64,000 nt of DNA from JAXHUM01 sp034189325 (GTDB lineage: Bacteria; Desulfobacterota; DSM-4660; Desulfatiglandales; Desulfatiglandaceae). The stretch spans positions 1 through 64,000 of the forward strand of contig JAXHUM010000015.1 of the NCBI GenBank assembly GCA_034189325.1, given 5' to 3'. Under the pieces are notes generated by a model. The model was not told where the DNA came from and did not search any database. It worked only from the letters and a program-made list of their open reading frames with translations. A program made the position numbers and the translations under genes. This document shows, piece by piece, positions 44,228 to 52,471 of the stretch (position 1 is its first letter; the number at the start of each line of letters is the position of its first letter).

Positions 44228-46207
44228 TTAGAAATCCGAGAAATCATCGTCCATGGGTATAATTTGATCAGGCCTAGCCACCTCCTCGGTCTTATGAATA
44301 CTCGGTAGACTATTCCGGTTGTCTCTTGCTGGGGCCTCAATCTTAGAGTAACCGTAGGTGCGCAAAGGACGTTTTTCCGAATCGATTCTATTTCTACTAT
44401 TTGAGCTCCCAACAAGAGTGAGTAACTCGTTTACCAGGTTTTTCATCTGCTCTGCCTGGGCATTCATCTCTTCGGAAGCAGAGGCCGATTCCTCGGCGTT
44501 GGCGGCGTTCTGCTGGACCACCTTGTCCATTTCGGCCACGGCCGTGTTGACCTGTTCAATTCCCTGAGACTGTTCATTGGAAGCTGCGGCAATCTCCCCA
44601 ACAAGCTCGGTAATCTTAGAGGCGCTTTCCATGACTTGCGAAAAGCCGTCATTGGTCTTTGTTGCCAGTTCCGCCCCTTCGACAACCTGTTTGACGGTTC
44701 CTTCAATCAACTCGGCCGTGTTTTTGGCCGCCTGCGCCGATCTCATGGCAAGGTTTCGGACCTCCTCCGCCACAACGGCAAAGCCGGCTCCTGCCTCACC
44801 CGCCCTGGCAGCCTCAACCGCCGCATTAAGGGCCAGGAGGTTGGTCTGAAAAGCAATTTCGTCAATGGTCTTTATGATCTTCTGTGTCTCGTCGTTTGTC
44901 TTGGAAATCTTCTCCATGGCGAGGTTTAGTTCAGACATGGAGTCGTTCGCGTCTGATACAATCTTGTTTGTTTCCTTCATAAGGGTATTTGCCTGGCCGG
45001 CATTTTCTGCGTTCTGCTTTGTCATGGATGAGATCTCTTCCAGAGATGAGGACGTTTCCTCAATCGAGGCAGCCTGTTCGGATGCACCCTCCGCCAAAGA
45101 TTGACTTGAGGAAGAGACCTCTCCCGACGCTGAAGCCACCTGATCGGATCCTTCGCCCAGTGAGCCGGCAATCCTGGAAAGCGCGTTCACAAGTCCTTTT
45201 GCAATTAAAAAGGCAAGGGCCAAGCCGATAATAAGGGCGAGGATTCCGACAATGGACACAAGAGCTTTCAATTTGCTTGCACCGCTCAAGAGAACATCTT
45301 GAGAGACCATGTTCTTTTCCACTGTTTCCGATGCGTTGTGCATAAGCTTCTGGATGTCTTTGAGGTTCCTCTGTGTAACTGAAGCAAAAACATGCTGCGC
45401 TTCCTTCTGGCCCTTTTCCATCTCTCTGACGACGCTGCGACATTCAGAGAGGATATCTGTCACTTGCTTGATATTCGGCTGAACTCTCTCATGCAGGAGG
45501 GACATAGCGCCATCATAATCTCCGGCTCTTAATTTTTCATCGATGAGTTTGCCCGAATCGTGGATCATCCTGTGTGGTTCCTTTATCCTGTCAATAAGAG
45601 GGGCAAAGACAGGGTATTCCTTAATGAGGGCATCTGCTTCTCCATCATGAAGCCATTGACCTAACCGACACTTTCTGTAATCGAGCTGTGCCGATAACAT
45701 GTCCCTCTTGGATGTGAGATCATTGGTGACATTTTGAGCCCAAATCCGGTGGTCGATCTCCACCTGATAGAAGAGCGCAAGACTAGACCCTACGTCTATC
45801 TTGTTCATATGCCTGTTGATATCCACTGCTGACTTGTGAAGACTATGATGGGGTCCTTCCATCTCTTTAAAAATAGGGACAAGAGCCGGCATGGCCTGCT
45901 CGGCGTTTTTACGGCCTTCACCGTAAAGCCATTTTCCGAGGCCGCATTTTTCATGGTCGGTCTGAACCTCTAATGCCTTTATGTCGGGATCGGTCATAAA
46001 AGCGCTTAGACCTGCAATCCAATTCAAATGATCGATCTCTCTTGTCTTCATTTCACCGACAATCTGTTCACCGGCAATCATGCTCACCGCATTCGTGACA
46101 ATTCTACCAACACCTACATAGCTTGTCATTCCGATGACCAACAACATAAAAATAATAAGACCGAATCCGAAAGTAATCTGTCTGCCTACCGTCATTTTCT
46201 TGAACAT
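44228..46207 (-). CDS. MCP with two tandem extracytoplasmic CZB zinc-binding modules
   Basis: 659 residues. Membrane segment 1 about 11-32, segment 2 about 315-337. Between them lie two chemoreceptor zinc-binding (CZB) modules in tandem. The first has His60, Cys88 (CGLGKWLYG), His120 and His124; the second has His153, Cys180 (CRLGQWLHD), His212 and His216. CZB ligand sets of one Cys and three His match the family. No HAMP is evident after segment 2; the signalling hairpin begins almost at once, tip NLLALNAAVEAARAGEAGAGFAVVA. The C-terminus ends in a flexible tail finishing DDDFSDF, a possible tether for CheR or CheD. A good AGGAGG lies before the ATG. Zinc or redox sensing in the periplasm is inferred. 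Confidence 0.9.
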   Translation of the reverse strand: MFKKMTVGRQITFGFGLIIFMLLVIGMTSYVGVGRIVTNAVSMIAGEQIVGEMKTREIDHLNWIAGLSAFMTDPDIKALEVQTDHEKCGLGKWLYGEGRKNAEQAMPALVPIFKEMEGPHHSLHKSAVDINRHMNKIDVGSSLALFYQVEIDHRIWAQNVTNDLTSKRDMLSAQLDYRKCRLGQWLHDGEADALIKEYPVFAPLIDRIKEPHRMIHDSGKLIDEKLRAGDYDGAMSLLHERVQPNIKQVTDILSECRSVVREMEKGQKEAQHVFASVTQRNLKDIQKLMHNASETVEKNMVSQDVLLSGASKLKALVSIVGILALIIGLALAFLIAKGLVNALSRIAGSLGEGSDQVASASGEVSSSSQSLAEGASEQAASIEETSSSLEEISSMTKQNAENAGQANTLMKETNKIVSDANDSMSELNLAMEKISKTNDETQKIIKTIDEIAFQTNLLALNAAVEAARAGEAGAGFAVVAEEVRNLAMRSAQAAKNTAELIEGTVKQVVEGAELATKTNDGFSQVMESASKITELVGEIAAASNEQSQGIEQVNTAVAEMDKVVQQNAANAEESASASEEMNAQAEQMKNLVNELLTLVGSSNSRNRIDSEKRPLRTYGYSKIEAPARDNRNSLPSIHKTEEVARPDQIIPMDDDFSDF

Positions 46208-46391
46208 CTACCTGTCCTCCTGGTATGGTATGACCTTTCCTGTTCTATGGGACATTTTGTTGGCGGAAATCTCTATGATTCCTTTTCACGCGCGATAGTA
46301 GGTAGAAGCGAACGGCGGGAACAGTTCTGTAACCTCTTCAAAGGCTAGAGACTTTCTTCCGTAGCGACATCGGCCCAACAAAGCCCCTAAC

Positions 46392-46904
46392 TTAGGCGGC
46401 GTTTTCGAGTATCGCTAATTCATCCGAGCTCAATACCCTGTCAATATCGAGTAGTATCTTTACGGATCCCTCTATTTTTGCCATGCCGAGGATATAGTCC
46501 GTATCCAAATCGGCGCCGAAAGTCGGCGTGTCTTCTGTGTCATCTTCTTTGATGTTTAAGACCTCTGAGACGGAATCGACCACACAGCCCATCAGGATGG
46601 AGTCTGTCACTACCGAGGTCTCAACAACGACAATGCATGTCCTTTCAGTGTAGGGGACAGAATCCATTCCGAACTTCACTCTCATATCCACAACGGGGAT
46701 GACCTTTCCCCTCAGATTGATGACCCCTTTGACGAACGCAGGTGTCTGAGGGACAGCGGTAATGGGCATCATCCCAATGATCTCCTTGATCTTTAGTATA
46801 CTGATGCCATACTCTTCCTCAGCCAACGAAAAGGTGAGATACTTCCCTTCCCTTGTGTCTTTGTGAGCTACTCCCTGATCTGTCATTTCATCGACTTTCC
46901 CCAT
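46392..46904 (-). CDS. cheW: CheW coupling protein
   Basis: 170 residues from the ATG at 46904, which has GGGAG with a suitable gap; an upstream start at 46937 would add 11 residues without ribosome binding site. One CheW domain: KYLTFSLAEEEYGISILKIKEIIGMMPIT, PAFVKGVINLRGKVIPVVDMRVKFG, CIVVVE, YILGMAKIEGSVKILLDIDRVL. This is the most classical CheW of the window, first gene behind the sigma-54 promoter at 47001-47016, and should couple the CZB-MCP to CheA (41152). Confidence 0.94.
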   Translation of the reverse strand: MGKVDEMTDQGVAHKDTREGKYLTFSLAEEEYGISILKIKEIIGMMPITAVPQTPAFVKGVINLRGKVIPVVDMRVKFGMDSVPYTERTCIVVVETSVVTDSILMGCVVDSVSEVLNIKEDDTEDTPTFGADLDTDYILGMAKIEGSVKILLDIDRVLSSDELAILENAA

Positions 46905-47000
46905 ATGATTTATCTCCCATATTCGGTTGTCGCTCAAACGGCCTGCACCGTTCTGAGTGGTTGATCATAACGATCAATATCTGCTTGCTAGACACAATTG

Positions 47001-47016
47001 AGCAAAATTTATGCCA
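47001..47016 (-). promoter_or_regulatory. Sigma-54 (RpoN) promoter of the minus-strand che operon
   Basis: Read on the minus strand: TGGCAT (47016-47011), five bases, TTGCT (47005-47001); -24 GG and -12 GC are exactly ten bases apart. Transcription would begin near 46990, about 85 bases before the cheW ATG at 46904. Confidence 0.72.
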
Positions 47017-47331
47017 GAGATATCCGCGTCTTTGCATGAAGATATATGCTTGGAATATCAAGTAGATATAAGGTATGCTCCTTAAGCGGCACTTCCCGTC
47101 AGGTGCTGGGCTTTTCGTGCTTCCCGGCCTTGATAGTACTGACATGGTTTGCGGGCTATTCTGAGTGGTCCATTTATAGTCATCTCAAACGTTTTGCGCC
47201 GGAAGTTGATTGGCCAGATATTTTGTGAAAAGAGGCAAAAGGAGAATGTCTGTCTCTTTTCTTAAATATCTAACCCGAACGGACTTCTCGCGTTACACTT
47301 TTGTATCCCTTGCCCTTGATCTTGAGTCCCC
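47017..47331. other. Spacer between cheR and the sigma-54 promoter
   Basis: 315 bases. An enhancer-binding-protein site for the sigma-54 promoter is expected here, but no clear inverted repeat was found. A plus-strand ORF (47046-47228) encodes a hydrophobic stretch and ends WPDIL; it has no ribosome binding site and no similarity I recognise, so it may be a gene remnant. Confidence 0.3.
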
Positions 47332-48114
47332 TTAGTCTCCCGTTTTCATGTATATGCTCGGCTGAATATATTTAAAGCTGTGTTGTATGCCCACAAGGCT
47401 CTCCGCAGCCCCAAAGATGAGATAGCCGTTTCTCTCAAGGGATGCGTACAATTTGTCTACGACCTTCTGTTTGGTATCGTCATCGAAATAGATCATGACA
47501 TTTCTACAAAAAATAATATCAAATACTCCCGGTGATTGATCCGTGATGAGATTATGCCTATCGTAGGACACGAGCTGCATGATCTCTTTTTTTACTTTCA
47601 GATGATCTGCCCATCTGCCACGACCCTTTTGAAAATAATTGATTAATATTTCCCGAGGCACCAGTGTTAACTTACTTTTGTGGTATACGCCCCGTTGTGC
47701 CAGGCTGAGCATGTCCGTCGAGATGTCCGAAGCATAGATTTCAAACTTATATCCATTATGCTTGAGCTGAACCGCGAGAGAGTATGGTTCTTCTCCACTG
47801 GAAGAGGCGGCGCACCATATCCTTAAGAAACAGGTATTTCCGACGGTTTTCAAAACGAATTCAAGGTGATGGTTTTCCCTGAAAAAAAAAGTGTGATTTG
47901 TTGATACAGCATCAATATAATGAACCAATTCGTTTTCACTCTTTTTCAAAAGGCCTATGTATTCGTCAACCGAGTCAATCCCTGTGGCCCTCAACCTTTT
48001 GGCAACGCGGGTTGTCAGCAATTGTAACTTTCCTGCATGCATGTTTATGCCGCATTCATCGTATACAATTTGCGCAAGTGTCTGATACTGCCTTTTTGAG
48101 AGATGCAACGTCAT
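47332..48114 (-). CDS. cheR: CheR methyltransferase
   Basis: 260 residues from the ATG at 48114, matching the usual CheR start (MTLHLSKRQYQ). A TTG at 48141, overlapping the kinase stop, would add nine residues. N-terminal helical domain with AVSTNHTFFFRE, SAM-binding IWCAASSSGEEPYSLA, YASDISTDMLSLAQRG and FDIIFCRNVMIYF. Of the three CheR in the window this one is nearest to the CZB-MCP and may serve the minus-strand system, although it is the last gene of the set behind the sigma-28 promoter at 51136-51162. Confidence 0.92.
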   Translation of the reverse strand: MTLHLSKRQYQTLAQIVYDECGINMHAGKLQLLTTRVAKRLRATGIDSVDEYIGLLKKSENELVHYIDAVSTNHTFFFRENHHLEFVLKTVGNTCFLRIWCAASSSGEEPYSLAVQLKHNGYKFEIYASDISTDMLSLAQRGVYHKSKLTLVPREILINYFQKGRGRWADHLKVKKEIMQLVSYDRHNLITDQSPGVFDIIFCRNVMIYFDDDTKQKVVDKLYASLERNGYLIFGAAESLVGIQHSFKYIQPSIYMKTGD

Positions 48115-48133
48115 TGCTCCACAAATACTTAAC

Positions 48134-49420
48134 TCAAACAACAGGGAGACAAATTGTAAAAACAGTCTCCCGGTTCACCAAGCTCTTAACGTGGATGCTA
48201 CCTCCATGATCTCTAACGATGCCGTAACAGAGAGACAACCCGAGACCAGTGGACGCCTCTCTTGTCGTGAAGAAAGGATCAAAGACTCTGTTGATATGTT
48301 CAGGGGAGATACCATGGCCGGTGTCCTGGAATACAATCTCAATGAAGTGGGGCTTGTTCCATGACCTCATATTCTCGGCCGGCCCCCTTGTTGAAATATG
48401 AATGGTGCCTCCCTCACACATCGCCTCCTCAGAATTGGACAGGAGATTATGCAGCACCTGCAATAATCTATCCTGGTCTCCAATAATCAAAGGCAGGCTC
48501 CGGTCAAGTTTCTTTGTGATACGAATATGCCGAAACCGATACTCCTGCTCTATCCGGGAGGCTGCTTTGTCAATCAGTATGTTTATGTCCAGACTCTCTC
48601 TTTTCGGTTCGGTATCCTGAGAAAACTCCAGAAGACCCTTGACCACATTGGAAATCCGACGAGACTGATCCATCATTGTATGGAGATATTTCAAGGCACG
48701 GCGATTCAGGCTTTTATCCATCATCATCAATTGAAGACAGACAGAGATGCTGTTGAGGGGATTCAATATTTCATGTGAGGCCCCACGAGTCAAACCTCCA
48801 AGAGATGTCAATTTTTCAGCCTGGACCAGCTGCCCCTGCGCTTTTTTCAATGACTCATGCTCTTCTTTCAGTTCTTCATACAAAACGGTATTTTCCATTA
48901 CCAGTGAGCACTGCTTGGCCAACATTCCAAGAAGTTTCAGGTTCTCTTGTGTTACTGAACCCTGCTCTATAGGGGTAAGGACAAGGACAACGCCGAGAGT
49001 TCGCCTTTTTGTTGAAAGAGGCAACATGATGATCGTCTTCCGATTTTTGAAGATCACGGAGGGGACAATGGCAGGCTCTCTTCTCCGTATGATCCAGGGA
49101 AACATACCGTTTTGTATCTGAAATTCGACTTCGTTTTCGCACATTAAGCCCTGATCGCCAGGCAAGACGCTTTCAAGGGTAAACTCATGGGATTGTTCGT
49201 CGACAACAAACAGGGCGCAAGCATCCATAGTTATGAGATTTTCGGCATGATCCAAGAAGATACTCCATATGTCATGAAGATCAGAAGGGATGGCTATTTT
49301 GTCTTGAAACCGGTAGAGTCGCTCCATCTTCTCTGACGAATCCACAAGTGCTTTGAAACGCTTTTCCAGTCTTGCCAGTCGTCCAAGCTCCCCTGTTGAT
49401 GTTTGATGGAATTCAGGCAT
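48134..49420 (-). CDS. GAF-domain sensor histidine kinase
   Basis: 428 residues, soluble. GAF domain about 35-180 (LITMDACALFVVDEQSHEFTL, IMLPLSTKRRTLGVVLVL); coiled linker about 180-205; dimerisation helix with His216 in GGLTRGASHEILNPLNSIS; ATPase (NLLSNSEEAMCEGG, DTGHGISPE, STGLGLSLCYGIV). The sequence near the His box reads ASHEILNPLN, of the NtrB/PAS-kinase group. The GAF domain may bind a small ligand or a nucleotide; none can be named. A receiver is missing, so its partner is probably the receiver at 50714 in the same gene row. It ends just before cheR. Confidence 0.88.
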   Translation of the reverse strand: MPEFHQTSTGELGRLARLEKRFKALVDSSEKMERLYRFQDKIAIPSDLHDIWSIFLDHAENLITMDACALFVVDEQSHEFTLESVLPGDQGLMCENEVEFQIQNGMFPWIIRRREPAIVPSVIFKNRKTIIMLPLSTKRRTLGVVLVLTPIEQGSVTQENLKLLGMLAKQCSLVMENTVLYEELKEEHESLKKAQGQLVQAEKLTSLGGLTRGASHEILNPLNSISVCLQLMMMDKSLNRRALKYLHTMMDQSRRISNVVKGLLEFSQDTEPKRESLDINILIDKAASRIEQEYRFRHIRITKKLDRSLPLIIGDQDRLLQVLHNLLSNSEEAMCEGGTIHISTRGPAENMRSWNKPHFIEIVFQDTGHGISPEHINRVFDPFFTTREASTGLGLSLCYGIVRDHGGSIHVKSLVNRETVFTICLPVV

Positions 49421-49430
49421 GGTATAAGGC

Positions 49431-50291
49431 TCATGGACAAGAAAGAGTCCTGAATGAACTCAATTCTTCATATTCGGTCTCCATATTATCCATAATCGGA
49501 TCAATGGAACTCCGTGTCAGGGATAGGGCATCCCAGGCATTCTTCTCTAGCGGGGGAATTTTATTATCTCCTCCTGATCCCATGCAAAGGGCCCTGCAAA
49601 GGATGTCAGCAAGATGAACGATGGAGGCCGCCTTAAAAAATTCCCCGGCCAGTCGCGGCTGATGGTGATGGGCAATGGCAGAAACCAGTTTTGGGGGCAA
49701 GTTCCATCGCTTTGCGAGGAGTTCGCCGACCTGAGCGTGGTTATATCCCAAGGCATAGTCTTCCGCCGCAACAATAGGAATGTTCTTATGGCTCACTATG
49801 GTCAGGACTTTTGCAAAATCATCACGGAGGTATATCATCTCGACGATTTTTCCGATATCGTGTAAGAGACCTGCGACAAAGAGTTCTTCTACCTTTTCAC
49901 ATAGGAGATAACTGCCTATGGCCTTGGCCCCCACGGCACATCCTAAGGAATGGTCCCACAGCTCTTCCTGGCTCAAGGAATCTCTGGCGCCTCCTTTTAT
50001 AAATATGTCAAACACGGAAGTGGTTAATAAAAGATTTCTGATGGCGTCAAAGCCAAGGAGTATAACAGCCTCGGTAACGGTCGAGATACGTTGGGGAAAA
50101 CCATAGAAGGCGGAATTCACAAGTCTCAAGAGTCTTGCCGTCAGTATCTGGTCGTCCGTAATGACTTCTGCCAGGTCCTTGGCTGAAGATTGAGGGTTAT
50201 TTATGGTCTCAGTGATCTTGAAGATAGTCCTGGATAAAGTGGGAAGATCTTCAACATTCGCAATAATTCTCTTAATATTAATAGACGTCAT
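49431..50291 (-). CDS. HDOD-domain protein
   Basis: 286 residues. HDOD core about 10-220: LPTLSRTIFKITETINNPQSS, ITDDQILTARLLRLVNSAFYGFP, VAGLLHDIGKIVEMIYL and YNHAQVGELLAKRW. HD-like residues (LLHDIG) are kept, as in most of the family, but the full metal-binding set of active HD phosphohydrolases is not. It lies 10 bases before the kinase gene and after the small regulatory gene at 50364, in a row probably driven by sigma-28. A role in signalling for surface or motility behaviour is inferred from context. Confidence 0.9.
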   Translation of the reverse strand: MTSINIKRIIANVEDLPTLSRTIFKITETINNPQSSAKDLAEVITDDQILTARLLRLVNSAFYGFPQRISTVTEAVILLGFDAIRNLLLTTSVFDIFIKGGARDSLSQEELWDHSLGCAVGAKAIGSYLLCEKVEELFVAGLLHDIGKIVEMIYLRDDFAKVLTIVSHKNIPIVAAEDYALGYNHAQVGELLAKRWNLPPKLVSAIAHHHQPRLAGEFFKAASIVHLADILCRALCMGSGGDNKIPPLEKNAWDALSLTRSSIDPIMDNMETEYEELSSFRTLSCP

Positions 50292-50363
50292 ATGAGTCGT
50301 TTGTATCTGTTTTTGAGATTATGCGACATCCGAAGTCGATTCCCTCAGTCTTTATGCTTTGTC

Positions 50364-50705
50364 TCAAGATTCCTGTTTTTTTCCTCGGAGTCTTTTTTCC
50401 AATCGCTTTCCAGCGGCCTGCATAATTGCCCTCATATTAGGATCATCCGAGACGTCTGAGAATTGCACGCTGAGCCTATTGGCGATGCTTGATCTGTCTT
50501 CGGCCTGTGGAGGCCTTTTGTTACACTCAGGGCTTCCGCAAGCGCCCAGTACGGCAACTTCAGTGACGCCCCAGGTCTTTAATATCCAAAGGTCCTTTTG
50601 AGTGAGCATGGTCCCTTCTTGGAGCAACGGCATACGGTTGAAATTGTACACCGGTTCGGCAACGATCATCCCTGGCTTGAGGTCTTTGAATCGAAGTATT
50701 TCCAT
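50364..50705 (-). CDS. Small protein resembling the N-terminal domain of HD-GYP/HDOD regulators
   Basis: 113 residues. The first 55 residues (LKPGMIVAEPVYNFNRMPLLQEGTMLTQKDLWILKTWGVTEVAV) follow the beta-rich pattern often found in front of HD-GYP or HDOD domains in Desulfobacterota, here as a free protein. A CGSPEC motif follows, and the C-terminal 30 residues are basic. Its position between a receiver and an HDOD gene suggests that it acts with the HDOD protein. Function unknown. Confidence 0.7.
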   Translation of the reverse strand: MEILRFKDLKPGMIVAEPVYNFNRMPLLQEGTMLTQKDLWILKTWGVTEVAVLGACGSPECNKRPPQAEDRSSIANRLSVQFSDVSDDPNMRAIMQAAGKRLEKRLRGKKQES

Positions 50706-50713
50706 AAAAGAAC

Positions 50714-51076
50714 TCAGACGCTTTTGTTCGCGAATCGCATTAATGTGTCATCTATCTGTCCAAGATCAAGAGGTTTTTCTAGATACTTATCGGCTCCCGT
50801 CCTAAGGGCCTTCTGGACAGTGGCTTCGTCCGCAAAGGCCGACATCATAATAATCCCCGTGTCCGGGTCTTTTTTTCGAATCCTGCTGAGGACCTCCAAG
50901 CCGTCAATACCAGGCATTTTAATATCGAGGAGAACCATATCGGGCTTGCTTCTGTTATACTGGGCCAGCGCCTCTTCCCCGCTTTCCACGGTAGTGACTT
51001 CATATCCTTTGAATGATAAATACTCATTTAACAGCATGCATATTGCTGTTTCATCGTCTACCACTAATATCTTCAT
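50714..51076 (-). CDS. Response regulator (single receiver)
   Basis: 120 residues from the ATG at 51076; a TTG at 51085 would add three. Compact receiver: ILVVDDETAICMLL, Asp51 in MVLLDIKMPGIDG, IIMMSAFADEATV and KYLEKPLDLGQ. No output domain. First gene behind a sigma-28 promoter (51136-51162) and followed by the small regulatory protein (eight-base gap), HDOD, GAF kinase and CheR. It is the natural receiver for the GAF kinase. Confidence 0.92.
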   Translation of the reverse strand: MKILVVDDETAICMLLNEYLSFKGYEVTTVESGEEALAQYNRSKPDMVLLDIKMPGIDGLEVLSRIRKKDPDTGIIMMSAFADEATVQKALRTGADKYLEKPLDLGQIDDTLMRFANKSV

Positions 51077-51135
51077 CGCTTGCAAGCCTCAAGGCATATA
51101 AAGTTAGGCTTCTACCGCCGTTGTCCGTCTATATA

Positions 51136-51162
51136 TTATCGGAAAACCGATCAAAATCTTGA
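51136..51162 (-). promoter_or_regulatory. Sigma-28 (FliA) promoter, minus strand
   Basis: Read on the minus strand: TCAAGATT (51162-51155), 11 bases, TCCGATAA (51143-51136). Matches the FliA consensus at 6 of 8 and 7 of 8 positions with ideal spacing. The -10 box is part of a small palindrome (ATCGG-AAAA-CCGAT). Start of transcription near 51129, about 53 bases before the receiver gene. Confidence 0.65.
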
Positions 51163-51352
51163 GAGGTTTTTTGCCTACACCGGAATTAAGTGATGATTCT
51201 TCAGCAGGGGGCTATCAGCCTAATGAGCACAACATTTTTGCAATGATACGTTTTCACTTGTTAGCAGATTTTTTGGTGCAACATAATATATCGATTTTCC
51301 GCAACTAAATGCCAATGGCTGAGGTCTGATCGTTTAATTTGGGCAAAAAACC

Positions 51353-51379
51353 TTAAGTTTTGAGAAAAATCTCCGATAA
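51353..51379 (+). promoter_or_regulatory. Sigma-28 (FliA) promoter of flagellin
   Basis: TTAAGTTT (51353-51360), 11 bases, TCCGATAA (51372-51379): close to the FliA consensus with perfect spacing, as expected for a flagellin gene. Start of transcription near 51387, leaving a leader of about 147 bases before the flagellin ATG. Confidence 0.82.
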
Positions 51380-51434
51380 ATTTCTTGAAGGCACACGGAA
51401 TAGCGGTCAGGGAAGGAGGGAGGAGGTTTGAGTA

Positions 51435-51518
51435 ATGACCAACGAGGGCCTTGGAAAAAGCCGGTTTTATCGGCGATACAATTTAACTCTCGGCAAGAAT
51501 GCCGAGACAAAAGCCTAG
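51435..51518 (+). CDS. Possible 27-residue leader peptide in flagellin mRNA
   Basis: ATG at 51435 follows GGAGGGAGGAGG, one of the strongest ribosome binding sites in the window, with an eight-base gap. The 27 codons encode a basic peptide starting MTNEGLGKSRFYRRYN and end at TAG 51516-51518, 15 bases before the flagellin ATG and just ahead of its own AAAAGGAGA site. Translation of this ORF would run through the hairpin at 51488-51507 and could open or close the flagellin start. No similarity to known proteins. Its reality rests only on the ribosome binding site and position. Confidence 0.45.
   Translation: MTNEGLGKSRFYRRYNLTLGKNAETKA
51488..51507 (+). promoter_or_regulatory. Leader hairpin upstream of flagellin start
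   Basis: TCTCGGC (51488-51494) pairs with GCCGAGA (51501-51507) around AAGAAT. A weaker GCCG/CGGC hairpin lies at about 51460-51474. Both sit in the flagellin leader. In Caulobacter FlbT binds the flagellin mRNA leader; an flbT gene lies downstream here, so this hairpin is a candidate target. Confidence 0.5.
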
Positions 51519-51533
51519 AAAAGGAGAAATATT

Positions 51534-52373
51534 ATGGCAGTCGGAAGTATAACATTGACAAGTGGAATGAGGGCCAACCTTTTTGCTCTCCAGTCAACGC
51601 AAACCTTAATGGAAAAAACCCAAAATCGTTTGGCCACCGGCAAGGAAGTCAACAGCGCACTGGACGACCCGATCAACTTTTTCGCGGCCCAGGGCCATGT
51701 ACAGCGGGCAGGGGATCTTGCCTTTAGAAAGGATGAGATGGGAGAAGGGATCCAGACAATCAAGGCAGCTGATGCCGGTATTTCAGCCATTACCGACCTG
51801 ATCGCGTCTGCCAAATCGCTTGCCCAATCCGCACTTTCGGCCGAGTCAACCACGGAAATAAATGATCTCGAGACCCAGTATAATACCTTACTGGATCAGA
51901 TAGACACCCTGGCTGAGGACTCGGGGTACAAAGGCGTTAACCTCCTGGGCGGCACCACTCAGACCTTGAATGTGAATTTCGATGAGAACGGCGATTCATC
52001 CATCACTGTGACGGGATTTGACGGATCAGCGTCCGGTTTAAGCCTGGCGGATGTTGCTGAAAATGACTGGAATAGCAGTGGTTCAGGTTCTACAAGTGAT
52101 ATCAATGCTGATATTGCCCTGCTCGATGCAGCCAGGACAACTCTCAGGTCTAATGCAAAAACCTTGTCCTCACAGTTGAGCACAATTACAATCCGTCAGG
52201 ATTTTACAACCAAGATGATGAATACTCTTCAGGATGGGGCTGCGAACCTTACCAACGCCGACCTCAACGAGGAGGGAGCAAACATGCTGATGCTCCAGAC
52301 GCGCCAGGCACTGGGTACGACCTCATTGTCCTTGGCATCACAGGCTGCGCAGTCAGTCCTTAGACTGTTCTAG
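51534..52373 (+). CDS. Flagellin
   Basis: 279 residues, short for a flagellin and similar in size to alphaproteobacterial ones. It has the conserved ends that form the filament core: N-terminal about 1-140 (NLFALQSTQTLMEKTQNRLATGKEVNSALDDP, then YNTLLDQIDTLAEDSGYKGVNLLGG) and C-terminal about 195-279 (ADIALLDAARTTLRSNAKTLSSQLSTI, ADLNEEGANMLMLQTRQALGTTSLSLASQAAQSVLRLF). Only about 50 Gly/Ser/Asp-rich residues form the exposed middle. There is no signal peptide, as it leaves through the flagellar export system. The start has AAAAGGAGA seven bases upstream. The Ser/Thr-rich surface part fits O-glycosylation. Followed by genes for an unknown protein, FlbT and FlaF. Confidence 0.95.
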   Translation: MAVGSITLTSGMRANLFALQSTQTLMEKTQNRLATGKEVNSALDDPINFFAAQGHVQRAGDLAFRKDEMGEGIQTIKAADAGISAITDLIASAKSLAQSALSAESTTEINDLETQYNTLLDQIDTLAEDSGYKGVNLLGGTTQTLNVNFDENGDSSITVTGFDGSASGLSLADVAENDWNSSGSGSTSDINADIALLDAARTTLRSNAKTLSSQLSTITIRQDFTTKMMNTLQDGAANLTNADLNEEGANMLMLQTRQALGTTSLSLASQAAQSVLRLF

Positions 52374-52415
52374 GCGTAGCACAGAAGTCTACTATGGCCT
52401 TCTGATCTCTATTTT

Positions 52416-52448
52416 GGTAGGGAGGGGAGATTTTCTCCTCTTCCTACC
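52416..52448 (+). terminator. 15-bp hairpin after flagellin
   Basis: GGTAGGGAGGGGAGA (52416-52430) pairs with TCTCCTCTTCCTACC (52434-52448) with two G-U pairs and a three-base loop. No T-run follows, and the next gene starts 23 bases later. It probably protects flagellin mRNA from 3' decay and lowers expression of the downstream genes. Confidence 0.6.
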
Positions 52449-52471
52449 ATTGCCATTCAGGAGGTGAGACC

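Noticed and set aside
47046..47228. 60-codon plus-strand ORF with hydrophobic stretch
   Set aside because: No ribosome binding site and no similarity; might be a remnant but cannot be supported as a gene.
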